From Ruminococcus albus AD2013 (GTDB lineage Bacteria; Bacillota; Clostridia; Oscillospirales; Ruminococcaceae), in the NCBI RefSeq assembly GCF_000526775.1, contig NZ_JAGS01000001.1, forward strand, positions 620,001-684,000: DNA of 64,000 nucleotides. Reading direction: 5' to 3'. Below, in pieces: positions 54,579-61,333 of this stretch. Every line of letters starts with the position of its first letter. Within the stretch, counting starts at the first letter, position 1. Under the pieces are notes generated by a model, which worked only from the letters and a program-made list of their open reading frames with translations, did no database searches and was not told where the DNA came from. A program made the translations under genes and the position numbers.

Positions 54579-54626
54579 AAAAGAGCTAAGACCGATCATT
54601 ATCAAGTATTAGCTCTTTTGGTTTTA
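54579..54626. terminator. Terminator between converging genes
   Basis: AAAAGAGCTAA (54579-54589) pairs with TTAGCTCTTTT (54609-54619), followed by GGTTTT. The right arm lies inside the end of the Lgt-like gene. Confidence 0.75.
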
Positions 54627-55330
54627 TGGGTTTTCATTTTGAGAATCAGCCATATTATGCCGATGACAGCAAGTATTATACAGAATACCTGTGTTAGTGA
54701 AAGTATAATGCCTTCATGCGATGCGCGGAGAAAATCCAGCGCACATTTTGCTGATGCAGATGCAATGAAGATCATCTGCACAGCGTACCGCATCTTTTTA
54801 ACGTAAAGCATAACGCCGATCAGGAATATGATAAGGAATGTAAGTGTCTCGGTCGCCTGTACAGGAAAAGCAGGATGGTCATGTGCGTAGCGTCCCGAAT
54901 ACTCAATGGCTAATGCGCCGTTATATTCAAAACCGTAACAGCACCCTGCCAGAAAACAGCCGATTTTTGAAACGCTGTACATCAGCGGAAGCATTACCGT
55001 TGCTGTTTCTGTCATTACAGGTATATCACTTTTGTTAGGAGACATAAGCCCCATTGTGATAACAGCAGCGTATACTCCAATTAATCCGCCGACAGAGGAT
55101 AGCCCGTAGTTCTTTCCGCCGCTTGTGATATATGTAAGCATTACAGCACAGAACAAGCTCATCAAAGGCAGAAGCAAAAGCAGATAACGTGCTATATTTT
55201 TCTGAACTCCTTTTCGGATATTAAGTATATACATCCCCGCCGCCCCAACAATAAACGACATTATTATCATCAGACCATAGGGCTGTATGTGGGAATGTGT
55301 AGTGTTTATATGGATATGCATAGTCGTCAT
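54602..55330 (-). CDS. Lgt-like (prolipoprotein diacylglyceryl transferase family) membrane protein
   Basis: The likely start is ATG at 55330 (MTTMHIHINTTHSHIQPYG) with TAGGGG upstream; an ATG at 55339 overlaps that site. The 242-residue protein has about seven membrane helices and a short Lgt-type core (YSVSKIGCFLAGCCYGFEY) plus FPVQATETLTF. Many Clostridia have such divergent Lgt relatives besides the true enzyme, and the classic HGGLIG and GRIGNF motifs are changed. Activity is therefore uncertain. It is the last gene of a minus-strand group with the two paralogous membrane proteins. Confidence 0.7.
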   Translation of the reverse strand: MTTMHIHINTTHSHIQPYGLMIIMSFIVGAAGMYILNIRKGVQKNIARYLLLLLPLMSLFCAVMLTYITSGGKNYGLSSVGGLIGVYAAVITMGLMSPNKSDIPVMTETATVMLPLMYSVSKIGCFLAGCCYGFEYNGALAIEYSGRYAHDHPAFPVQATETLTFLIIFLIGVMLYVKKMRYAVQMIFIASASAKCALDFLRASHEGIILSLTQVFCIILAVIGIIWLILKMKTHKTKRANT

Positions 55331-55332
55331 TA

Positions 55333-55905
55333 TTAACATCCCCTACAGTCATTAAAGAAGGAATTGCACGAGGAAATAAGGGAGTAGCACATGATAATAA
55401 CTGCTATTATCCCTATAAGTATTAAAACTGCTTCTATACAATAAATTGTCATTAGCACTATGCCGAATTTATTTTTCGGATAATTAATACGCACATAGAT
55501 CATCAGTATAAAGCTAGATATACCGAGTATTGCGGTGAGCGGAGAAATACCCAGTTTATATGTCTTTGAAAGTACAAAACTTAATACGCTTAACCCTTGA
55601 CCAAATATCAAGGATATCAAGCACAAGATGTTTGCTTTCCTTTTATCCTCGGGAGATTCTTCTGATGAATTGGGTAAACCAGAATACCCATACTCTGGCA
55701 AGTCAACAACAGCCATATTTCTTTTGGATTCGAGATACGCGTATTCCTGCGGAGTAAGCTGTTTGTACCACCTTCCGTCGGCGGTGGTATAAAAACCAAG
55801 CTGCTGAAGCGACTGAACTTGTACACCTGCGGGGGCTGACAGAAATACACCATTCTGATCCCATATGCATTCGCATCCGAGAATACCATAATAATTAACT
55901 ATCAT
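55333..55905 (-). CDS. Membrane protein of unknown function, copy 2 of a tandem pair
   Basis: The start ATG at 55905 follows AAGGTG. The 190-residue protein has a conserved N-terminal soluble domain (YYGILGCECIWDQNGVF, LQQLGFYTTADGRWYKQL), an acidic linker with EESPEDKRKAN, about four membrane helices, and a Cys-rich end (NDCRGC). It is closely related to the gene 27 bases upstream. Its stop is two bases before the likely start of the Lgt-like gene. No known family is recognised. Confidence 0.68.
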   Translation of the reverse strand: MIVNYYGILGCECIWDQNGVFLSAPAGVQVQSLQQLGFYTTADGRWYKQLTPQEYAYLESKRNMAVVDLPEYGYSGLPNSSEESPEDKRKANILCLISLIFGQGLSVLSFVLSKTYKLGISPLTAILGISSFILMIYVRINYPKNKFGIVLMTIYCIEAVLILIGIIAVIIMCYSLISSCNSFFNDCRGC

Positions 55906-55932
55906 AAATTCACCTTAGTGTTGACATCACAT

Positions 55933-56493
55933 TCACGAGCAGTCGTTCAAGCATGAAGCACACGCAGCGATAATTGCGATTAAAACTATAATTGCTATTA
56001 TGATTTCAACAATATAAAGTATCATAAGTACCTTGCCGAATTTATTCTTCGGATATTTTACACGTACATATATCATCAGGATAAATGCGATCAGACCTGC
56101 TGTTCCAAATATGGAATAAGTATGCATATCACATATTTGTGTAAGTATATAACTGAATAAACTTAGTCCGTGCCCTAGTATCAATGATATCAAGCACAGA
56201 GTGTTTGCTCTCTTTTTATCCTCGGGGGATTCTTCCATATCTGATGCTGTACCTGACACCATACCGAAATTATAGCCTTGTGAAGGCAGATCAACAACAG
56301 ACACATTTTTCATGGAATTCAGATATGCGGATTCCTGCGGAGAAAGCTGTTTGTACCACCTTCCGTCGGCAGCAGTGTAAAATCCAAGCTGCTGAAGCGA
56401 CTGTACTTGTACCCCTGCGGGTGCTGCGAGAAATAAACCATTCTGATCCCATATACATTCGCATCCGAGAATACCGTAATAATTGACTACCAT
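55933..56493 (-). CDS. Membrane protein of unknown function, copy 1 of a tandem pair
   Basis: The start ATG at 56493 follows GAGGTG. The 186-residue protein shares with copy 2 the N-terminal domain (YYGILGCECIWDQNGLF, GRWYKQLSPQE), the ESPEDK linker, four membrane helices with YPKNKFG between the second and third, and a short Cys-containing end. The N-terminal 55 residues are nearly identical in the two copies, the rest less so. It is the first gene after the promoter at 56541-56569. Confidence 0.68.
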   Translation of the reverse strand: MVVNYYGILGCECIWDQNGLFLAAPAGVQVQSLQQLGFYTAADGRWYKQLSPQESAYLNSMKNVSVVDLPSQGYNFGMVSGTASDMEESPEDKKRANTLCLISLILGHGLSLFSYILTQICDMHTYSIFGTAGLIAFILMIYVRVKYPKNKFGKVLMILYIVEIIIAIIVLIAIIAACASCLNDCS

Positions 56494-56922
56494 AAATACA
56501 CCTCAAGATCTCAATAATAAGTATGATTGATTATCTATTTATTATATCATACAATTGACAATAATGCAAGCTATTGCACATTCGGTTTGGACAAATCTCA
56601 GTAGTTTTTAACCGGTATGGAAACAGTAAGCAGAGTTATATTTTAAATAAAGCTGAAACTAAGAACTGCGATCAAATGACGTTATTTGCGTATACCAGGT
56701 ATTGGTATAAAATTCGGCTTGAAGGCGAATTTTTAGCTTGAATTGTACTGGTTGCACAGTTATTGACACGATTTGAATGAAAAATATTACATCGAAAATG
56801 ATTACTTCACTTTTTGTTCACTAAGTATATCATGAATATTTAATCTGTTGTGCTATAATAAACCATATGTTATTATATGAGTAATATAAGCTTTTTTTAA
56901 TTTCTATAAAGTGAGGTAGGAA
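56494..56922. other. Divergent intergenic region with inverted repeats
   Basis: The 429-base gap is A/T-rich. Besides the minus promoter it contains TATACCA-GGTAT-TGGTATA (56691-56709), an operator-like palindrome. AAAATTCG-GCTTGAAGG-CGAATTTT (56709-56733) has the look of a weak terminator. TATAAT at 56854-56859 is the likely -10 of the plus gene. I see no coding frame with a binding site. Confidence 0.5.
56541..56569 (-). promoter_or_regulatory. Promoter of the tandem membrane-protein / Lgt-like group
   Basis: Minus strand TTGCAT (56569-56564) and TATAAT (56546-56541), spacer 17 bases, about 48 bases before the start. Confidence 0.75.
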
Positions 56923-58173
56923 ATGGTAAGAAGCAGTTTGAAGCTTTGGATAGGGATAGCTGTTATTGTGGTAGTAGTCTTTTCGGGACTGCTTATCAAA
57001 TACTCACTCAGAAGAGATCCTTTCTCGATCGAACGTTCCGGAAAGAACCTTTCTGATGAAGGTGATGTCACGGCTGAAAATGATGGCCTTACAACTGATG
57101 CTGATGATGTGTTACCAGACACTGATTCCAATATTACGACTACGATCAGCGGCGAGGAAAGTCAGCCCGATGAAGAGACCCCTGTGGTCACACAGTCTAC
57201 CGAAAAGATAGATAACCGCCGCAAGACTGAGACTACAACTACGAGATCGAATAAAGAAGTAAAAGAAGAAAAGCTGAAGAAGGCTAAGAAAGAGCTTGAA
57301 GCAGCTTCAGAAAAATTTGAGAAAGCGGGCGAAAAGCTCGATCAGTGTAATCAGGCTCTGGACGATGCAAAGAGCAGAAGAGACCAGCTTCAGGGTGAAT
57401 ACGATAACGCAAAGTCAAAGTACGAAGAGATCAAGCGTAATTATGATGAGAAACAAAAAGAGAACTTCAACAAGGGTATGCTTGGCTTCTTTGAAAGTAT
57501 ACACGATCACAAAGGTATTGAAACTCTGAATGATTCTGATCTTGTATCTCTTTCAAATATGGGTGATTCTGCTGATGCAGCATCGCTGGAATGCATGAAG
57601 AGAAGCATAGAGTATCTTAATTTCATCAACGAGATCAGAAAAGCCGAGGGCAAGCCTGAGGTCAAGGTAAGCTGTAAGCTTATGGCTCTTGCAGCGCTGA
57701 ACAACGATCTTTATTCTGCGGATAACAGCAATTCCAACGGAACCGGTCTAGACGAAGATCTTGCTATCGGTTTCGACGATCCTTTCACCATATGGTATTA
57801 TGATGAAAAGGACGATAACGGCGGCAATTATCTCAGCCTTGTGAATGAAGAACATATCGCTGCCGGCTTTGCTTACAGTCACAAGAATGGCAATGTTCAT
57901 AATGTGCTTTTCTGTGATAAGGGCTATGATGCAGGACGGATGATGCCTCTCGCTGAATTTTCCGAGAAATTCAATACCTATTATTCAACCGCTATCAAGG
58001 GCAAGAGTTACTCGGGCGCGGAGGAAGCGATGAAACGTGCTGAGAGTGCCCTCAATTCTGCTAAACAGGCAGTTACCGACAAAGAAAAGGCTGCACAGTC
58101 AGCTTCATCTGCTTACGGTTCAGCTAAAACTGTTTATGAGCAGAAGCAGAATGCTGTTGATGAACTTGAATAA
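56923..58173 (+). CDS. Membrane-anchored CAP/SCP-like surface protein with coiled coils
   Basis: The start ATG at 56923 follows GAGGTAGG. The 416-residue protein has one N-terminal helix (LWIGIAVIVVVVFSGLLI) that anchors it, then an acidic, Thr-rich linker. A coiled coil spans about residues 105-190 (KLKKAKKELEAASEKFEKAG). A domain at about 215-350 resembles the CAP/PgrA surface-exclusion fold (LNFINEIRKAEGKPEVKV, LDEDLAIGFDDPFTIWY, SLVNEEHIAAGFAY). A second coiled coil ends it. CAP-like domains of this type occur in wall-associated proteins of Bacillota; the role here is not known. A strong terminator follows. Confidence 0.68.
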   Translation: MVRSSLKLWIGIAVIVVVVFSGLLIKYSLRRDPFSIERSGKNLSDEGDVTAENDGLTTDADDVLPDTDSNITTTISGEESQPDEETPVVTQSTEKIDNRRKTETTTTRSNKEVKEEKLKKAKKELEAASEKFEKAGEKLDQCNQALDDAKSRRDQLQGEYDNAKSKYEEIKRNYDEKQKENFNKGMLGFFESIHDHKGIETLNDSDLVSLSNMGDSADAASLECMKRSIEYLNFINEIRKAEGKPEVKVSCKLMALAALNNDLYSADNSNSNGTGLDEDLAIGFDDPFTIWYYDEKDDNGGNYLSLVNEEHIAAGFAYSHKNGNVHNVLFCDKGYDAGRMMPLAEFSEKFNTYYSTAIKGKSYSGAEEAMKRAESALNSAKQAVTDKEKAAQSASSAYGSAKTVYEQKQNAVDELE

Positions 58174-58192
58174 TGAATCTTAAAAAAATTAA

Positions 58193-58227
58193 CTGCCTTG
58201 TCCATTTGGGGACAAGGCAGATTTTTT
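58193..58227 (+). terminator. Terminator after the CAP-like gene
   Basis: CTGCCTTGTCC (58193-58203) pairs with GGACAAGGCAG (58210-58220), followed by ATTTTTT. It lies directly upstream of the GH30 start, whose binding site begins at 58228. Confidence 0.9.
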
Positions 58228-58240
58228 GGAGGTGATGCTC

Positions 58241-60016
58241 ATGAAGCTCAGTAAACGTATATTAAGTATAGCTGCCGCCTGTTCGGTTCTGTTTGATATG
58301 TTGAGTTTCCCTGTTTCTGCTGATGAAAGGGAAACAATAACAGTATCCATATCCAATAGGCTTTGTGTGTTTTCAGGGTGGGGTACAGGATTTTCACAGT
58401 GGGCTGTAGATGCAGGCAAGTCAAAAACTGTATCCGACAAGGCTGCCGAAGTTCTCTTTGGTGAAGATGGATTGAAAATGAATATGGTCAGGTACGAGAT
58501 AAGCGGCGGTGATGACCCGACTCATTCACATTTTCTCGATGCTGATAAAATGCCGCCATCCTGGACTAAAGCTGTTACCGACAAGAAAGGGAAGACCGAT
58601 CATATTATCGATCTTTCAAAAGATAAGAACAGGATAGCACTGCTTAAAAAGTGTATAAACAGCGCAGGCGGTAATCTTTCGGTCGAGCTTTGCCCTACCT
58701 CGCCGCCATACTATATGACGGTCAGCGGCTGTACAGCCGGGGCTGTGTATTCGGGAAAGGATAATCTGCGTTCGGAGTGCCGCGGTGCTTACGGAGAATA
58801 TCTTGCATCAGCCGTGACTGCTATGGCAGCTCAAGGTATAAGTGTTGCAGGCATCGCACCTATGAATGAGCCGTCTTCGCTTCACTGGAAAGCAGGCGAC
58901 ACAAGGCGGGAGGGTTTTCATGTCTCTCAGGGAGAACAGCAGTCATATATGTTGCTCGCTGTAAGGAATGCTCTGAATAATGCAGGCCTTTCAAAAGTGT
59001 ATATCTCCGCCCCTGATGAAGCAGATATCGATACGGCATCAGCTTCACTTAAAGCTCTTACCGGTAAGGCAGCGCGTATTGTCCACAATGTGAATATACA
59101 TTCTGCCGAGCATGAAAACTCTGATTTTACTGCGGCTTCAAAGAATTTCGGAAGTGTGAGAATAACAGAGGCCGATGGTCTTTACACCGCAGGTTCAAAT
59201 GCGGGAGAAATGTCAGCAGCGCTGGGCATCAGCAAAAGAATAATCTCCGATCTTCAGAACAGCGGTGCTTCGGCGTGGGTGATATGGCAGGCTGTATGCG
59301 ATGGCAGACCGGATCTCGACCGCGGCTACCTGGGATTAGTGTATCGTGACGATCTTACGAGAAGACTTGAACCAACACAAAAGTACTACGCCTTCGGGCA
59401 GTTCAGCAGATATATAAGCGCGGGATCAACGCTTATCAAGGTCGATGAGAATACGATAGCTGCATACAACAGGTCAGAAAACAGGATGACTATCGTCGCG
59501 GTCAATGACGGATGCGGAGTAAAGAAAGTGAAGTATTCTCTTGATGGCTTCGGTATGCTGAAAGGAAGCACTGTGAAAGAGATACGTACTTCAGGAAGTC
59601 TTGATAACGGTGAGCATTGGTCTGTGACAGATGATTCGGCAGTAGTCACAAGCACTGGTTTTTCTGTTGATCTTGCGCCGAATTCAGTGACAACCTGCGT
59701 TATTGACGGTGCTGTGCTCCTTACAACAGGAACTCTCGGCGATATTAACGGTGACGGTAATATAAATGTGACCGACCTTACCCTTACGGCGGCTCATGTA
59801 AAATCTGCAAGATGTCTTACTGACGATGCACAGCTCCTTGCCGATATTAACGGTGACGGTAAGGTAAATATCACCGATATTACACGTCTGGCAGCTCACA
59901 TCAAAGGTAAGCGTATTATCACGGATGTTCGCAGGTACAATGAAGACAGCTTTATAACTGATGACGAAGATATTGTCACGTCGGATGATGATATAACTTC
60001 TGATGGAGAATTTTGA
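58241..60016 (+). CDS. Secreted GH30-family glycosidase with dockerin
   Basis: The start ATG at 58241 (MKLSKRILSIAAAC) follows GGAGGTG. The 591-residue protein has a signal peptide ending near SADE (residue 28). A GH30 catalytic barrel covers about residues 35-390: VFSGWGTGFSQWA, acid/base Glu210 in APMNEPSSLHW and nucleophile Glu310 in VRITEADG. A beta-sandwich follows to 490. Residues 500-560 are a dockerin with two calcium repeats (DINGDGNINVTDLTLTAAHV and DINGDGKVNITDITRLAAHI). An acidic tail ends it. The barrel resembles GH30 enzymes acting on beta-1,6-galactan or related polymers; the substrate is not settled. The dockerin should let it bind a cohesin. Confidence 0.85.
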   Translation: MKLSKRILSIAAACSVLFDMLSFPVSADERETITVSISNRLCVFSGWGTGFSQWAVDAGKSKTVSDKAAEVLFGEDGLKMNMVRYEISGGDDPTHSHFLDADKMPPSWTKAVTDKKGKTDHIIDLSKDKNRIALLKKCINSAGGNLSVELCPTSPPYYMTVSGCTAGAVYSGKDNLRSECRGAYGEYLASAVTAMAAQGISVAGIAPMNEPSSLHWKAGDTRREGFHVSQGEQQSYMLLAVRNALNNAGLSKVYISAPDEADIDTASASLKALTGKAARIVHNVNIHSAEHENSDFTAASKNFGSVRITEADGLYTAGSNAGEMSAALGISKRIISDLQNSGASAWVIWQAVCDGRPDLDRGYLGLVYRDDLTRRLEPTQKYYAFGQFSRYISAGSTLIKVDENTIAAYNRSENRMTIVAVNDGCGVKKVKYSLDGFGMLKGSTVKEIRTSGSLDNGEHWSVTDDSAVVTSTGFSVDLAPNSVTTCVIDGAVLLTTGTLGDINGDGNINVTDLTLTAAHVKSARCLTDDAQLLADINGDGKVNITDITRLAAHIKGKRIITDVRRYNEDSFITDDEDIVTSDDDITSDGEF

Positions 60017-60195
60017 TGATATTGCCCGAAAAAGCTTAGCTTTTCGGGCTTTCTTCTGCATTTACGGCAATTGACATTCGGGTGCGATTAGGGTATAATA
60101 TACTAAATGCTATGGCAAAAGATGTCAGATATGACGAAGTTAACGGCTTTTGGAAAAAAGATAATGGTATTTGTATACTAACGATCGGAGGAAAT

Positions 60196-61176
60196 ATGTT
60201 GAATAAAAAGTTTGCAGCCTGTCTTGCGGCGGCAGTTTTTGTGTTCGGCGGCAGCGGAATACTGCCTGTCAGGGATAGCATATATAGTGTATCGGCTTCA
60301 GCTGAATCTTACGGCGATTTTTACTATGAGGCTGTCAGCGGGGGAGTTTCAATAACCGCTTATGGCGGCAATGGCGGAAAGGTTTCGATACCTTCTAAGA
60401 TAAACGGCAAAAAGGTTGTTGCAATTGCGGATAATGCGTTCTTTCAGTGTGACGCTGTTACCGCTGTTACTATTCCCGACACTGTTGTGACCATCGGCGA
60501 AAGCGCTTTTATGGAGTGCGATTCTATGACATCGGTAACTATACCTGATTCTGTGAAGACCATCGGCGTATGTGCTTTCAGCGGATGTACAAGCCTTAAA
60601 TCTGTGAAGCTTCCAAAGAATTTACAGACTGTTTCAGAAGCAGCTTTTTCGGATTGTACTGCGCTGAAGACTGTAACCATACAGGATTCTGCTGTAACAT
60701 TCAAGTATGAGGCTTTTATGGGCTGTACTTCTTTGAAATCGGTAACTATTCCTAAGAACGTTGTCAAAATTGAGGACGCAGCTTTTGGTTTCACACTTGA
60801 TGACAATGATGCGGCTTCTTACACGAAAATAAGCGGGTTCAGGATAAATTGTTATATGAATTCGCAGGCTTATATATATGCGGTGGTCAATGATCTTTCA
60901 TACGAAGTTCTTGATCCCGAAACCCCTGATATAATATTTGATGAGGAAGATGAGGATACCTCCGGTGAGGAAACTGCGCCCGGTGATATTAACGGCGATG
61001 GTTCTGTAAATATTGTGGATATCACTATGACGGCAGCCCACGTTAAGGGTAAAAAGTCTTTGAGCGAAAAGCGAAAGACGCGTGCAGATGTCAACGGTGA
61101 TGGCAAAATCAACATCTCTGATATCACTATGATAGCTGCCCACGTCAAGGGTAAAAAGCAGCTGAAAAAGCACTGA
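60196..61176 (+). CDS. Secreted leucine-rich repeat (BspA-type) protein with dockerin
   Basis: The start ATG at 60196 (MLNKKFAACLAAAV) follows CGGAGGAAA; a longer frame from 60082 lacks a binding site. The 326-residue protein has a signal peptide, then five BspA-type leucine-rich repeats (residues 75-200, for example VTIPDTVVTIGESAFMECDS). Residues 263-322 are a two-repeat dockerin (DINGDGSVNIVDITMTAAHV, DVNGDGKINISDITMIAAHV). BspA repeats bind proteins or host surfaces; with a dockerin the protein could be docked to a cell-surface cohesin. It lies 179 bases after the GH30-dockerin gene. Confidence 0.85.
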   Translation: MLNKKFAACLAAAVFVFGGSGILPVRDSIYSVSASAESYGDFYYEAVSGGVSITAYGGNGGKVSIPSKINGKKVVAIADNAFFQCDAVTAVTIPDTVVTIGESAFMECDSMTSVTIPDSVKTIGVCAFSGCTSLKSVKLPKNLQTVSEAAFSDCTALKTVTIQDSAVTFKYEAFMGCTSLKSVTIPKNVVKIEDAAFGFTLDDNDAASYTKISGFRINCYMNSQAYIYAVVNDLSYEVLDPETPDIIFDEEDEDTSGEETAPGDINGDGSVNIVDITMTAAHVKGKKSLSEKRKTRADVNGDGKINISDITMIAAHVKGKKQLKKH

Positions 61177-61199
61177 TGTTTATTTCTGTATAAAAGTTC

Positions 61200-61234
61200 A
61201 GCCCCGCGGAACAGTGGATCCGCGGGGCTTTTTC
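61200..61234 (+). terminator. Terminator after the LRR-dockerin gene
   Basis: AGCCCCGCGGA (61200-61210) pairs with TCCGCGGGGCT (61219-61229), followed by TTTTTC. Confidence 0.9.
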
Positions 61235-61249
61235 TGCCTGTGACTATAC

Positions 61250-61294
61250 AGTGTAAAAGAGCTCAGCGACCGTATTGTGGTCATCTGAGCTCTT
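61250..61294 (-). terminator. Terminator of the PL10-CE8 gene
   Basis: AAGAGCTCAG (61257-61266) pairs with CTGAGCTCTT (61285-61294); on the minus strand TTTT follows. The arms match those of the terminator at 7223-7259. Confidence 0.75.
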
Positions 61295-61333
61295 GACATT
61301 ATGTGGTAAAATTGTTCCTTGATAATTCAGATA

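Noticed and set aside
60082..60195. Upstream extension of the LRR-dockerin gene
   Set aside because: It would put 38 non-hydrophobic residues before the signal peptide, and the strong binding site belongs to the ATG at 60196.
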